NCBI GenBank assembly: GCA_945859605.1
Contig: OX243816.1
Span: 34,593,107 to 34,657,106 of the forward strand
Length of the DNA: 64,000 nt
Source: Lumbricus rubellus
Lineage: Eukaryota; Annelida; Clitellata; Crassiclitellata; Lumbricidae
Direction of reading: 5' to 3'
Under the pieces are notes generated by a model, which did no database searches, had not been told where the DNA came from, and saw only the letters and a list, made by a program, of their open reading frames with translations. Position 1 is the stretch's first letter. Every line of letters starts with the position of its first letter. Of this stretch, positions 33,561-43,095 are shown one piece after another. A program made the position numbers and the translations under genes.

Positions 33561-34317
33561 AAGAGGACGATTTTATAATTAATCGTACAATTTCGAAAGG
33601 CACTGAGAGCAATCGATGGTTAAGCAATACAAAGTTAACAACAGGTAAAATTCCAGGTCGAAACTTCCATTGTAGGAAAAGATCTGCACTCATCGAAGTT
33701 CAGTGACGCAGAATTATATAACGACCTCAGCTTCTTTGTGGTCTCAGATCGACATACAAAATGTCAGCTCATGGTGACCCTCCCCCACTCCACCCACCCC
33801 ACGCCGCCCAATGCATCGCATTCGTCGCTCAACGGCCAGTGCTCCTCTAAAAGTCAGAAGGGATTTGTCGTCAACTGTAAAAATCCAGCATGACTACAAA
33901 AAGTCTTTTCTGGATCAATGAGCTTTTCGCGCGTTCCTCTCTGCTCTCAAACGCCCTTGAAGTGTTGTGTGTGCAATCTGCAGGCGTCCTTTAACGTATG
34001 CTATGTGTATGTAGGCCTGCTATCCATGACAACGGAAGGTGTTTTCGTAAAACGAAAGCAATGCTCTGGCAATTCGAAGAAAACGTGAAGGAAAATAGAT
34101 TTTATATGTTGACCAACACCAGAGGCGAGAAATATCTAATTATCGCGAGCATCCTGCGGTTGTTGTGTAATTTATGCTTCATGGCTTATATTATTGCGCA
34201 TATGTTTCGTATACAAACCAGAGAATGTTATGTGGTGGATTACGAGACAAAACTAATCAGATTTATTATTGCGCTCTAAGTCGTTTATAAACCGTAATAG
34301 CTCTGTCACAATGCATC

Positions 34318-34617
34318 ATCATCATCATCTGCCTCTATTTGTCTTTCTATCTCTGTCTCTCTCACTCTCTCTCTGTCTCTCTGTCTCTCTCTGTCTGTCT
34401 CTCTGTCTCTCTCTGTCTTTGTCTGTCACTGCCTCTGTCTCTGTCTCTGTTACTGTCTCTTTCTCCTTCTCTATTCTTTCTTCTTCCTTCCTTCTTCCTT
34501 CCTTCTTACTTCCTTCTTTCTGTCTCTGTTGTCTTTTTGGCTTTGTCTCTGCCTCTCTGTGGTGTGTGGTCTCTGTGCCTGTGTCAGTGTCTGTCTATAT
34601 ATCCGTTTCTCTCTCTC

Positions 34618-34661
<44 letters not shown>

Positions 34662-34735
34662 TCACATACTCTGTCTGTCTCTGTCTGTCTGTCTGTTTCT
34701 CTCTCTATCGTTCACTCACTCACTCTCTCTTCCTC
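34318..34735. repeat. Pyrimidine-rich TCTG/TTCC/CT tract
   Basis: A short CAT run, TCTGTCTC words, TTCCTTCC, and then a (CT)n block with one CACACACACTCAC insert. Low complexity. Confidence 0.85.
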
Positions 34736-34769
34736 GATATATCTTGTGTTACAATGAGAGCAAACAGCA

Positions 34770-34890
34770 TCACGATAGTGCGTTGATTGTCTCAAATACC
34801 GGAAAGTAGGGCATAACTATATGTATAATTTTATACACATAATTATGCCCTACTTTCCGGGATTTGAGACAATCAACGTATTATGTGACA
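34770..34890. mobile_element. Foldback element, 36-bp arms (candidate MITE)
   Basis: Arms 34781-34816 and 34843-34878 are inverted copies with one mismatch in 36 (AAATACCGG against CCCGGGATTT read on the other strand). The 26-bp loop is itself nearly palindromic (ATGTATAATTTTATACACAT). Weaker symmetry (ATCACGATAG against TATTATGTGAC) continues outward, so the whole ~120 bp can fold into one hairpin. Confidence 0.75.
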
Positions 34891-34963
34891 CAACCAATCG
34901 GAAAGCTTCTGGAGTTTCATGAATGAACCGCCTTCCTACACAAGCGATGCATGCAACACATAA

Positions 34964-35025
34964 TATATTATATATATATATATGTATATACGTAACACAC
35001 ACATATATATGTTACGGTACGTATG

Positions 35026-35074
<49 letters not shown>
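34964..35074. repeat. TA dinucleotide microsatellite
   Basis: A (TA)n run of about 48 bp at 35027-35074, preceded by shorter TATATA and ACACATATAT blocks with an inverted ACGTAACAC/GTTACG relation. Confidence 0.85.
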
Positions 35075-35079
<5 letters not shown>

Positions 35080-36014
35080 AGAGACTAGCACTACAGCTTC
35101 AGAAGCTTAGGCCTGAGAAACGCAGCTAACATACCATTTAATAATCAATCTATATTATTTCAAACTGGTTCCACGATTTTACTTCGCAACACCGTCATTT
35201 TACGGTTGTAGAAAGTAACAGAAGCTCTCATTACGTGAAGACACTTACATGTAGATAGCGGTTCAAAATGGCGACGGAAATTGGAAAACTCACGTTTGAA
35301 TGAAATCAGCTGCGATTATCGTTTGAATTTCATCCAATTTAAAGGCGTCCATAATCAAACGCCAGGCTTCTCAAAGAAAATATGACTGCTTTCAAAAGTT
35401 ACTTACTTTATAGAGAACGCAATTATCGATATAATCGAAAGAGTATCGTGATTCAAAGGTCGCTTGGAGTATAATTATGTGTATGTATGTGAGTTTGTAT
35501 ATAAATGCATATATTGTCATATATAATGTGTCATATTAAGGCTATCGTAATTGAAATCTCAAAGAGATCTCTGCGTTTTCAGAAGAGCACCTTCAGTTTC
35601 CTTATGTTCGTAATCCTATAAGAAACCGCACTCGTCTGCGATTTCACCGCCTCTATACTCATTTCCGCTCAAGCCTTTATCAAACGAAACCATTCTCTAG
35701 AACTGACCACATTATTAAAGCTGATCTCTTGACGAGTTTTGCATATCTCGTTTGCGTGTCTCTATCCTCGTGTATGTCTGCCTGCAGGCTGCGGTCTGTA
35801 TTTCTGCTCTTGTGGATGCATGCATGAACGTTCGCCTGTCTCTTCAGTTATATTTGCGGCTAATTTATCAGGTCTGGTCCGTTTTCTCTTTCTCCCTCTC
35901 TTTCTCCTTCTCTCTCTCTCTCACTCTGCGTCTGTGCGTGTGTTCTTCTCTATGTTGCTTCTGGATTCGTCCGTTTGTCTGCAACTGATGCGTCATCTTT
36001 GATTCGGTCTTTTC
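35080..36014. other. Intergenic, left flank of the LTR element
   Basis: Mostly AT-rich without recognisable features. A TCTC-rich stretch lies at about 35880-35960. Confidence 0.35.
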
Positions 36015-36018
36015 GTAT
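36015..36018. repeat. Left target-site duplication of the LTR element
   Basis: GTAT directly precedes the 5' LTR and is repeated at 40732-40735 right after the 3' LTR. Four bases is usual for Ty3/Gypsy integrases. Confidence 0.65.
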
Positions 36019-36078
36019 TGTAGCGAACCTGGGATTTTCCCCCTGAGCCGTCCCCCTGGATTTCCCCCCCCCCAGGGC

Positions 36079-36560
36079 CATGTTCTGCTCGCGGCTTCTG
36101 TTCCCTAGGCTCCGCCTCCCGGCTTCTGTTCCTCGGCTTCTGTTCCCTAGGCTCCGCCTCCCGGCTTCTGTTCCCCGGCTTCTGTTCCCTAGGCTCCGCC
36201 TCCCGGCTTCTGTTCCCCGGCTTGTGTTCTCCGGCTGATGTTCCCGGCTTCGGTTCCCCGGCTTCTGTTCCATAGGCTCCGCCTCCCCGGCTTGTGTTCT
36301 CCGGCTTGTGTTCTCCGGCTTCTGTTCCCGGCTTCTGTTCCATAGGCTCCGCCTCCCGGCTTCTGTTCCCCGGCTTCTGTTCTCCGGCTTATGTTCCCGG
36401 CTTCTGTTCCCGGCTTGTGTTCCATAGGCTCCGCCTCCCGGCTTCTGTTCCCCGGCTTGTGTTCTCCGGCTTCTGTTCCCGGCTTCTGTTCCCGGCTTCT
36501 GTTCCATAGGCTCCGCCTCCCGGCTTCTGTTCCTCGGCTTGTGTTCCCTAGGCCCCACCT
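36079..36560 (+). repeat. U3 minisatellite with GC boxes, 5' LTR
   Basis: Alternating units of about 14 bp (CCGGCTTCTGTTCC) and GGCTCCGCCTCC. The second kind, close to a GC box, occurs seven times plus a variant (GGCCCCACCTCC). This could act as a repeated enhancer. The 230- and 312-codon antisense frames through it, rich in EQKPGNRSR-type repeats, come from the repeat itself. Confidence 0.85.
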
Positions 36561-36576
36561 CCCGGCTGGGACAAGC

Positions 36577-36584
36577 TATAAATA
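36577..36584 (+). promoter_or_regulatory. TATA box of the 5' LTR
   Basis: TATAAATA lies downstream of the GC-box repeat and about 210 bp before the polyadenylation signal. Transcription would start near 36605-36615. Confidence 0.75.
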
Positions 36585-36791
36585 GAGGGAGCGTGCAGTA
36601 GTCCGACGTAGAGCGAGCTGGAATAGATGTAGTTGGGACCACGTCAGTAAGAGGTGCAGTTGGTAGAGTCCGCAGTGAGTCAGCCTGAGAGAGGCGTTGT
36701 GAAGTTAGTCGGTCAGTCTGGGGTTCAGTTCCGCAGTGATAATTAGACAGTCGTTGCGTGCTTTAATTACGTGCTGCTATCGTGAAGAGTT

Positions 36792-36797
36792 AATAAA
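36792..36797 (+). terminator. Polyadenylation signal in the 5' LTR
   Basis: AATAAA within the predicted R region. The same signal in the 3' copy would end the element's transcript. Confidence 0.65.
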
Positions 36798-36957
36798 CTA
36801 TCGAAAAGAACTCTGTGTCTTCAGTATTTCTCGTGGGGAAAAGACGTTCTGTGACTCTGGTTCGAATCGCCGTCGGCAGAAGTGGTGTAAGTCCTTCGAA
36901 ATACCACGAAGGCCGAACTTACGCTCCCGGGGAGCGTTTCTGGCGTAATCGTCACAC

Positions 36958-36976
36958 TGGTACCAGAAGTGGGGTT
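36958..36976 (+). other. Primer-binding site
   Basis: TGGTACCAGAAGTGGGGTT starts two bases after the CA end of the 5' LTR. TGG complements the CCA end of a tRNA. The tRNA itself cannot be named with confidence. Confidence 0.7.
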
Positions 36977-37014
36977 CTTGAAGTTCTGCCGACAACAACC
37001 TGAGTCAACCGAGA

Positions 37015-39390
37015 ATGCTGACGGAAGACGATGAGATCACGATCCAGTATCCGAGACCTGGTGGAATCCGCACGCCACCCGACTTGCCTACGCCTGCAGC
37101 CCGCCGATCGACAATGGAGGGACCGCCGGACCGGAACGTTATGATCGAAGTACTCGGTTCCGACGACGATGAGACACCGGCGACGATGAGCTACCGAGGA
37201 AGGACTGACCGACTGGCTGCGAGGTCAGAATCGGAGGACCTTGAGAAACTGCTGCGAAGCCGACCTGCACCGATGAAACCCGGACGATTTGATGGGTCCG
37301 GTTCGCTGGAGTCATTTCTGGTGCAATTTGAGGTGTGCGCCCGCCACAACAGATGGACAGCGCCGGAAAAGGTCGACCACTTACGGTGTGCGTTGGAAAA
37401 AGCAGCGACGCAACTCCTCTGGGACTTCGGTGCACAACCGAACGTAAGCTACGAGGAATTGGTGGAACGTCTCCGGCAGAGATACGGGGCAGAAGGTCAG
37501 GCAGAAACCTTCCGTGCCCAGCTGTATTACCGTCGTCAACGAGCAGAAGAAAGTCTGAGTGATCTGCTTCACGAGATTCGCCGTCTCGTCGTGTTGGCGT
37601 ATCCCGTTCCATCCAACGAGACGACCCAGATCATCGCGAGAGACTCTTTCCTGGAGGCCATGCGAGACCGTGAACTTTCGCTGAAAGTACGAGAAAGGGA
37701 GCCGAAGTCTCTCGATGAAGCTTACCGCACCGCGCTTCGCCTGGACGCCCACCAGCGGACGAACGACTCCGACGACCGCAGAAGGCCTTCCAACCGCGTC
37801 AGGGGTACTCAAGAGACTGACGTGAGTACCCAGATCCAGTCTACGCTAGACCGGTTCCTGGAGACGCAGCGAGACGACCAACGTCGATGGCAACGCGAGA
37901 TGGAGAGACGGATCTACCAGCAGTTCCAGGAACTGCGAGGCCGAGCTCCTACCGACGACGATCTGGGGCGCGACGATCGCCCCGGAAACCGCAGCTTCAG
38001 CGATCCGCTACAGGGAGGTTCGAGGCGGGGTGTGACCTGCTATAACTGCAACCGAGCGGGTCATATCTCCCGCAATTGTCGACAGCCGCGACGCCCTCCC
38101 AATCGCCGTAACGACGCCGGAACGAGTGGAACAGAGGAACCGACGTCACCGGAACCGCCGGTGGCCATGAACCACACGACGCGTTCCAGGTTGCCGGACC
38201 GCGCTACGAACAACGCCATCTACATTAGAGGAACAATCAACGGACGCCAACAGATGTGCTTGATCGACACTGGATCGGAAGTCAGCCTGATCCCATCTAC
38301 GAGTGTCGACGGGTTAGAACTACGTTCATGTAATCGTTCTTTGATGGCTGCTAATGGGTCTGATATTAGGGTCCTTGGTGAGGTCCCGGTCCCCATTAAA
38401 ATTGGGAGAGGTTTTAATATCTGGACCACGTTTCTGGTGTCCGACCAGGTTACCGAGCCCATGTTAGGCATGGATTGGCTCAGGCAACACCGCTGTAGAT
38501 TAGGATTTGGTGTCGGGGCCTTATTTGTTGGACGTAGGCGCATTTCTTTAGTGCGGGGTAACGGGTCCACGTGGTGTCGTAGGGTGATGGTTGCGGAGGA
38601 GGTTGTAGGGCCTCCTAAGTCGCAGAGCGAAGTCCCTGTTAAGTCTGTGTATGGGGATTCTACCACGGTCGCTCCCGCGTGGATTACGGAGACCCAAGAG
38701 GTTCAACCAGGGATTCATCTTGCCCGTGTAGTGGTAGATGCTAAGACTAATACCCAGGTGAAAGTAGTGGACTTGGCTAATGTGGCTCAATTTAGTGAAG
38801 CATTGTTAGCAGAAGTATCTTCCGAGACCCGAAAACAGGTAAAAGAATTGCCAGTAAAGTCTAAAGATGTTTCGGTAAGCGATAGTGTGAAAGCGCCTGA
38901 GCTTATGGATCCGCCCATAAGGCGTAACTTACTGCCGCAGAGAAAGTCTGTGGATGGAGATTTCGTTAGTTTATCCTCGGCCCTGGTAATGCTTATGGTT
39001 TTTCTGAGCTTAATTTTCAGTGGTTCTAAGATAGTGGAAGCCGTCCCGATGGTTACTTTAGAGGTCATTTCTGTTGCCAGAGCACCCGTCAATATTGTCA
39101 TTTTCAGACACGGGGCCCAATTGCAAATTTATTTGTATCGGGGAAAGAAATTTGTGGGGACCCTTTTTCGGAAGCTTTGCAGAATTCTGGGGAAAGTTAT
39201 GTACAGCCATCAGGGAAGTAGGGACGAGGTTTCCTCGTGCGCCTGGGCTGCTGACCTGGAAAAGGGACGAGGGACGGGTCAACAGGTCGACCCGATCTAT
39301 GGACGACCCTCAGATGATGGTCGACCCGAGGCTTCGTATTCGACCTACGTGAAGGAACTTAGCCCACGTCTGGTGGACGTCGCTTATTAA
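37015..39390 (+). CDS. gag: Gag-protease polyprotein of the LTR element
   Basis: 791 residues in one frame from the first ATG after the primer-binding site. Residues about 85-245 look like a retrotransposon Gag capsid domain (RFDGSGSLESFLVQFE, then a Leu-rich helical region). A CCHC zinc knuckle follows (Cys342, Cys345, His350, Cys355), for RNA binding. An aspartic protease has the active-site DTGS at Asp418 and a later LGMDWL motif typical of the family. Instead of reverse transcriptase, about 300 more residues follow. They include a hydrophobic stretch (about 657-668) and a short Val/Ile-rich segment with no recognised domain. Synonymous codon choice changes from C/G-ending to T/A-richer soon after the DTGS motif. 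The tail may be left from a deletion that removed pol, but this is inference. Confidence 0.88.
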   Translation: MLTEDDEITIQYPRPGGIRTPPDLPTPAARRSTMEGPPDRNVMIEVLGSDDDETPATMSYRGRTDRLAARSESEDLEKLLRSRPAPMKPGRFDGSGSLESFLVQFEVCARHNRWTAPEKVDHLRCALEKAATQLLWDFGAQPNVSYEELVERLRQRYGAEGQAETFRAQLYYRRQRAEESLSDLLHEIRRLVVLAYPVPSNETTQIIARDSFLEAMRDRELSLKVREREPKSLDEAYRTALRLDAHQRTNDSDDRRRPSNRVRGTQETDVSTQIQSTLDRFLETQRDDQRRWQREMERRIYQQFQELRGRAPTDDDLGRDDRPGNRSFSDPLQGGSRRGVTCYNCNRAGHISRNCRQPRRPPNRRNDAGTSGTEEPTSPEPPVAMNHTTRSRLPDRATNNAIYIRGTINGRQQMCLIDTGSEVSLIPSTSVDGLELRSCNRSLMAANGSDIRVLGEVPVPIKIGRGFNIWTTFLVSDQVTEPMLGMDWLRQHRCRLGFGVGALFVGRRRISLVRGNGSTWCRRVMVAEEVVGPPKSQSEVPVKSVYGDSTTVAPAWITETQEVQPGIHLARVVVDAKTNTQVKVVDLANVAQFSEALLAEVSSETRKQVKELPVKSKDVSVSDSVKAPELMDPPIRRNLLPQRKSVDGDFVSLSSALVMLMVFLSLIFSGSKIVEAVPMVTLEVISVARAPVNIVIFRHGAQLQIYLYRGKKFVGTLFRKLCRILGKVMYSHQGSRDEVSSCAWAADLEKGRGTGQQVDPIYGRPSDDGRPEASYSTYVKELSPRLVDVAY

Positions 39391-39540
39391 TGCGCGAAGT
39401 TATGCCGTCGAGACTCTTGCATGTTCTCGTGTTGCCGAGTGGCATATTTTGTCTAATTCGCATTATCTCGTAATTTGGAATTGATACTGAGATATTTTGA
39501 GAGATTACTTAATGATCGGGAACATTTATAGAGACTTATA

Positions 39541-39680
39541 ATTGGCCCGTTGGCCACGCTTTGGTGGAATAGTTTTGTTAAAGAGGTCGAGGCACGACCA
39601 GAGACTTTATGGACTTGGCCCGTTGGCCGCTTTGGAACAGTTGAGACTTCTTGGCCCGTTGGCCGCTTTACGCTTTTGTT
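39541..39680 (+). repeat. Internal short repeat before the 3' LTR
   Basis: TTGGCCCGTTGGCCGCTTT occurs twice, with a third variant (GGCCCGTTGGCCACGCTTT), in the non-coding stretch after the Gag-protease stop. Confidence 0.7.
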
Positions 39681-39755
39681 ATGGCTATTTTTCTGTGGTT
39701 GAGCCATGTGGCTCGAGACTGTTATGTTCTGGGAATGGGGACATCCCCAATCGTG

Positions 39756-39767
39756 GTGGGAGGAGGA
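39756..39767 (+). other. Polypurine tract
   Basis: A purine-rich GGGAGGAGGA block (one T near its left side) directly abuts the TGTAGCG start of the 3' LTR, where plus-strand synthesis is primed. Confidence 0.8.
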
Positions 39768-39827
39768 TGTAGCGAACCTGGGATTTTCCCCCTGAGCCGT
39801 CCCCCTGGATTTCCCCCCCCCCAGGGC

Positions 39828-40309
39828 CATGTTCTGCTCGCGGCTTCTGTTCCCTAGGCTCCGCCTCCCGGCTTCTGTTCCTCGGCTTCTGTTCCCTAGG
39901 CTCCGCCTCCCGGCTTCTGTTCCCCGGCTTCTGTTCCCTAGGCTCCGCCTCCCGGCTTCTGTTCCCCGGCTTGTGTTCTCCGGCTGATGTTCCCGGCTTC
40001 GGTTCCCCGGCTTCTGTTCCATAGGCTCCGCCTCCCCGGCTTGTGTTCTCCGGCTTGTGTTCTCCGGCTTCTGTTCCCGGCTTCTGTTCCATAGGCTCCG
40101 CCTCCCGGCTTCTGTTCCCCGGCTTCTGTTCTCCGGCTTATGTTCCCGGCTTCTGTTCCCGGCTTGTGTTCCATAGGCTCCGCCTCCCGGCTTCTGTTCC
40201 CCGGCTTGTGTTCTCCGGCTTCTGTTCCCGGCTTCTGTTCCCGGCTTCTGTTCCATAGGCTCCGCCTCCCGGCTTCTGTTCCTCGGCTTGTGTTCCCTAG
40301 GCCCCACCT
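39828..40309 (+). repeat. U3 minisatellite with GC boxes, 3' LTR
   Basis: Copy of 36079-36560 at the constant 3749-bp offset. Confidence 0.85.
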
Positions 40310-40325
40310 CCCGGCTGGGACAAGC

Positions 40326-40333
40326 TATAAATA
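40326..40333 (+). promoter_or_regulatory. TATA box of the 3' LTR
   Basis: TATAAATA. It could drive transcription outward into the flank at 40735 onward. Confidence 0.7.
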
Positions 40334-40540
40334 GAGGGAGCGTGCAGTAGTCCGACGTAGAGCGAGCTGGAATAGATGTAGTTGGGACCACGTCAGTAAG
40401 AGGTGCAGTTGGTAGAGTCCGCAGTGAGTCAGCCTGAGAGAGGCGTTGTGAAGTTAGTCGGTCAGTCTGGGGTTCAGTTCCGCAGTGATAATTAGACAGT
40501 CGTTGCGTGCTTTAATTACGTGCTGCTATCGTGAAGAGTT

Positions 40541-40546
40541 AATAAA
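40541..40546 (+). terminator. Polyadenylation signal in the 3' LTR
   Basis: AATAAA, expected to end the element's transcript. Confidence 0.7.
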
Positions 40547-40731
40547 CTATCGAAAAGAACTCTGTGTCTTCAGTATTTCTCGTGGGGAAAAGACGTTCTG
40601 TGACTCTGGTTCGAATCGCCGTCGGCAGAAGTGGTGTAAGTCCTTCGAAATACCACGAAGGCCGAACTTACGCTCCCGGGGAGCGACACGCGTGCCTTAC
40701 CATACACCGGCAGATCCCGATTATCGTCACA

Positions 40732-40735
40732 GTAT
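40732..40735. repeat. Right target-site duplication of the LTR element
   Basis: GTAT, matching 36015-36018. Confidence 0.65.
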
Positions 40736-41230
40736 ATTTTCAATTATCATCTGTCTTCTGTCTGTTTATCTCTCACTGAATCGCTCTGTTTGCTCTTCTG
40801 AGTCTTTCTCCAAGCCACTTACTCACTAACTAACGCGGTCACTCTCACTAAACCTTCCTTCTTGCTTCAACATACTCGCTCAAACTTTGTTTTGTCGCTC
40901 TCTTATCTGTCTTCTGTCTTTGTCTCTGTCTGTCTCTTTCTCTTCAAGCTTCTATCTCTATTTCTGTTGCTGTGTTTTTCACCGTCATATAATTTCGTTC
41001 TATAATACATTTACATGCATTAGAGCGCTTATAAAATTTTAATCCACTTTGCACCGGATACCCCAAGTAGGAATGAGCTTGGTTTCTGAACTGAAGAACA
41101 TTTCCAATCCTCAATCAGGCGTTTATTTTTATTTTACCCAGGATCCGATGCTAAAAGCAAAGTGACGTTGCCATGGTAACCGTCAATCATTCCAAGTTAA
41201 ACCAGCTGTCGATTTCTACAGCTAAGTAAT
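40736..41230. other. Intergenic, right flank of the LTR element
   Basis: Pyrimidine-rich near 40740-40970 (TCTGTC words), otherwise nothing recognised. Confidence 0.35.
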
Positions 41231-41233
41231 CTT

Positions 41234-41235
41234 AG

Positions 41236-41301
<66 letters not shown>

Positions 41302-41645
41302 GACAGAGACAGAGAGACAGAGAAAGAGAGCGAGGGGAGAGAGAGACAGACAGAGACAGAGACAAAGACAGAGAGACAGAGAGACGGAGACATAGACATA
41401 GACAGAAAGGCACCGAGGCAGAGACTGAGGCAGAGGAATAATAAGTATAAGGAATAAGAGACGGAGGGAGAAAGAGATAGAGAGCGACAGACAGACAGTC
41501 AGACAGAGACAGAGACAGAAAGAGGGTGTGGGGGAGAGAAAAAGATAGATAGAAAGAGACAAACAGACAGACAGACAGAGTCAGAGACAGAGGGAGAAGA
41601 GAGACAGAGACATAGGCAGAGAGACAGACAGAGAGACAGAGAGAT
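41234..41645. repeat. Purine-rich GACA/GAGACAGA tract
   Basis: A (GACA)n run at 41249-41302, then GAGACAGAGA words to 41645. Minus-strand Ser/Leu/Cys frames are artefacts. Confidence 0.9.
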
Positions 41646-41827
41646 ATGTTCAATAGAAGATTATGAGTGTTGCTGAGCTACAAGAATCACTTCCTATCCC
41701 CTTTTTTTATCATTTTCAACGTATCGCGTATTCCCGATTGCACTATATCAACCACCAGTGTAAAAGTAGTCTACAATCTACAATAAACATTTATTTAAGA
41801 CGAACAAGCTCATGGCATGGATTCAAC

Positions 41828-41885
41828 ATAAGCAGTTTATAAGCAATTTTTAAGCAATTTATAAACAATTTATAAGCAATTTGCA
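41828..41885. repeat. Short AATTTATAAGC tandem repeat
   Basis: About four 14-bp units of CAATTTATAAG with variants. Confidence 0.65.
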
Positions 41886-41889
41886 TGAG

Positions 41890-42790
41890 TTGTGGCTTAA
41901 TTCTCGGGGCAACACGAGCGGCGTCAATAGGAGTTACTATAAAGAAGACGGGATATAAAATTGCGCTCATTTTTTAAGCAGGTCAATCAATGTCTGACAT
42001 AAACAGAAACGACTGTTTGTAAGACGACTTATTATCAAAGTCGGATGAACGATTAAGATAAGACCCACTGTTAACACGTTTCTACATGCAGAAACTCTTC
42101 TATAAAAAGAGGAATTCCGAGACTGGGGACTTAGACTGAAGAAGTGAGACAAGAAGACAGAAAATGTAGCCATTCAGTGTATCTATAGAGGGTTTTGTAG
42201 AATGGCGAGTCAGTGTGGTTTGGAGTTCAATGTGGCATGCTGTTAGATAATTATATCGACTATAATTATTATTGTGGGCATCAGAAAATAGCACGGCTGA
42301 AGTACATGATAACTTTTCTTGTTATCTATAGAAAACATAGATTTTTTGCCACAAATTTTTTCAGCAGAAACAAGCTTCTGTTATTTAATAATAATAATAA
42401 TAATTCTGTTCGGGTATAATTCCTGAATTCTAATAATTCCACGAATCAAGGGAATTATCTGAATTCCCAGTCGCTGACAATTATTTGTCACTGCAATAGC
42501 CTACTCAGGTTGATTTGAAATTAGCCACCTGTGAATTTCCGAATTTCCAACCTCTATTCAATAACAAATGTTGCCATGACACACGATTTCTTTTGTTTGC
42601 ATGACAAATAATACGCCACCTATTTTTTCTTCGAAATATAGGCCTATGGATAACGACCAAGATCGGATTGCGTTGAGGAGTAAGACTTAATTAAAACCTT
42701 GAAGAATGGCGAGCACAAGATCAATTATTGCGGTTATAGAAAGTGGCACCTGATCGATGTACAATCAATAGTAACAGTAAAGTATAATAA
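41890..42790. other. Intergenic, no gene recognised
   Basis: AT-rich sequence with a short TAA run near 42388-42405. No frame above 80 codons. Confidence 0.35.
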
Positions 42791-42797
42791 CAATGAT

Positions 42798-42892
42798 TTC
42801 GATGACGATGATGATGATGATGATGAGGACGACGACGACGATGATGACGATGACGATGATGATGATGAGGAGGAGGAGGAGGACGACGACGA
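42798..42892. repeat. GAT/GAC/GAG trinucleotide microsatellite
   Basis: GATGATGAC triplets. Reads poly-Asp/Glu on the plus strand; low complexity. Confidence 0.85.
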
Positions 42893-42999
42893 CCATTATA
42901 ATGATGCAATCCTAAAAAACGCTTTTTAAAAGTCCTGGTAGATGCATTATTGAATTACAAAAAATAGCCTGACTATACATGCATACAAGTACATACAAA

Positions 43000-43095
43000 A
43001 TACTACATGCATACATGCATGCGCACGTATACACAGACACAAACAAACACACATACCTAAAGGCAGGCAGGCAGGCAGACACACACATACAGACA
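43000..43095. repeat. Mixed CATA/GGCA/GACA short repeats
   Basis: CATACATGCATG, CAAACACACATAC and a GGCAGGCAGGCAGGCAGAC run in succession. Confidence 0.55.

Larger units (their letters stand above)
36019..36956 (+). repeat. 5' long terminal repeat (938 bp)
   Basis: Begins TGTAGCG and ends CGTCACA, an imperfect terminal inverted repeat. U3 carries a GC-box-rich minisatellite, then TATAAATA (36577) and AATAAA (36792). It matches 39768-40685 at a constant offset of 3749. Past 36936 it has 11 bp where the 3' copy has 37, and then both share ATCGTCACA. Confidence 0.9.
36019..40731 (+). mobile_element. Non-autonomous Ty3/Gypsy-type LTR retrotransposon (Gag-protease only)
   Basis: 4713 bp bounded by GTAT duplications. 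The order is 5' LTR (36019-36956), primer-binding site, Gag-protease ORF (37015-39390), ~375 bp of non-coding sequence, polypurine tract, 3' LTR (39768-40731). No reverse transcriptase, RNase H or integrase motif is present in any frame, and the 2.8-kb interior is too short to hold them. Replication would therefore need proteins from a related full element. The LTRs show no difference over their first 918 bp, so the insertion looks very recent. Confidence 0.9.
39768..40731 (+). repeat. 3' long terminal repeat (964 bp) with altered terminus
   Basis: No difference from the 5' LTR was seen from 39768 to 40685. Positions 40686-40722 (37 bp) replace 11 bp of the 5' copy, then ATCGTCACA (40723-40731) restores the shared end and GTAT follows. 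Confidence 0.88.

Noticed and set aside
33166..33693. Poly-Asp, poly-His and poly-Met frames
   Set aside because: All come from the trinucleotide microsatellite at 33095-33560.
35950..36642. 230-codon antisense frame with EQKPGNRSR-type repeats, and its 312-codon counterpart at 39453-40391
   Set aside because: Antisense reading of the U3 minisatellite. The apparent protein repeat mirrors the DNA repeat, and the frame overlaps the LTR promoter.
40685..40685. End of the 3' LTR at 40685, where similarity to the 5' LTR first stops
   Set aside because: The shared ATCGTCACA and the GTAT duplication 46 bp further on, together with the TGT...ACA ends, place the true end at 40731.
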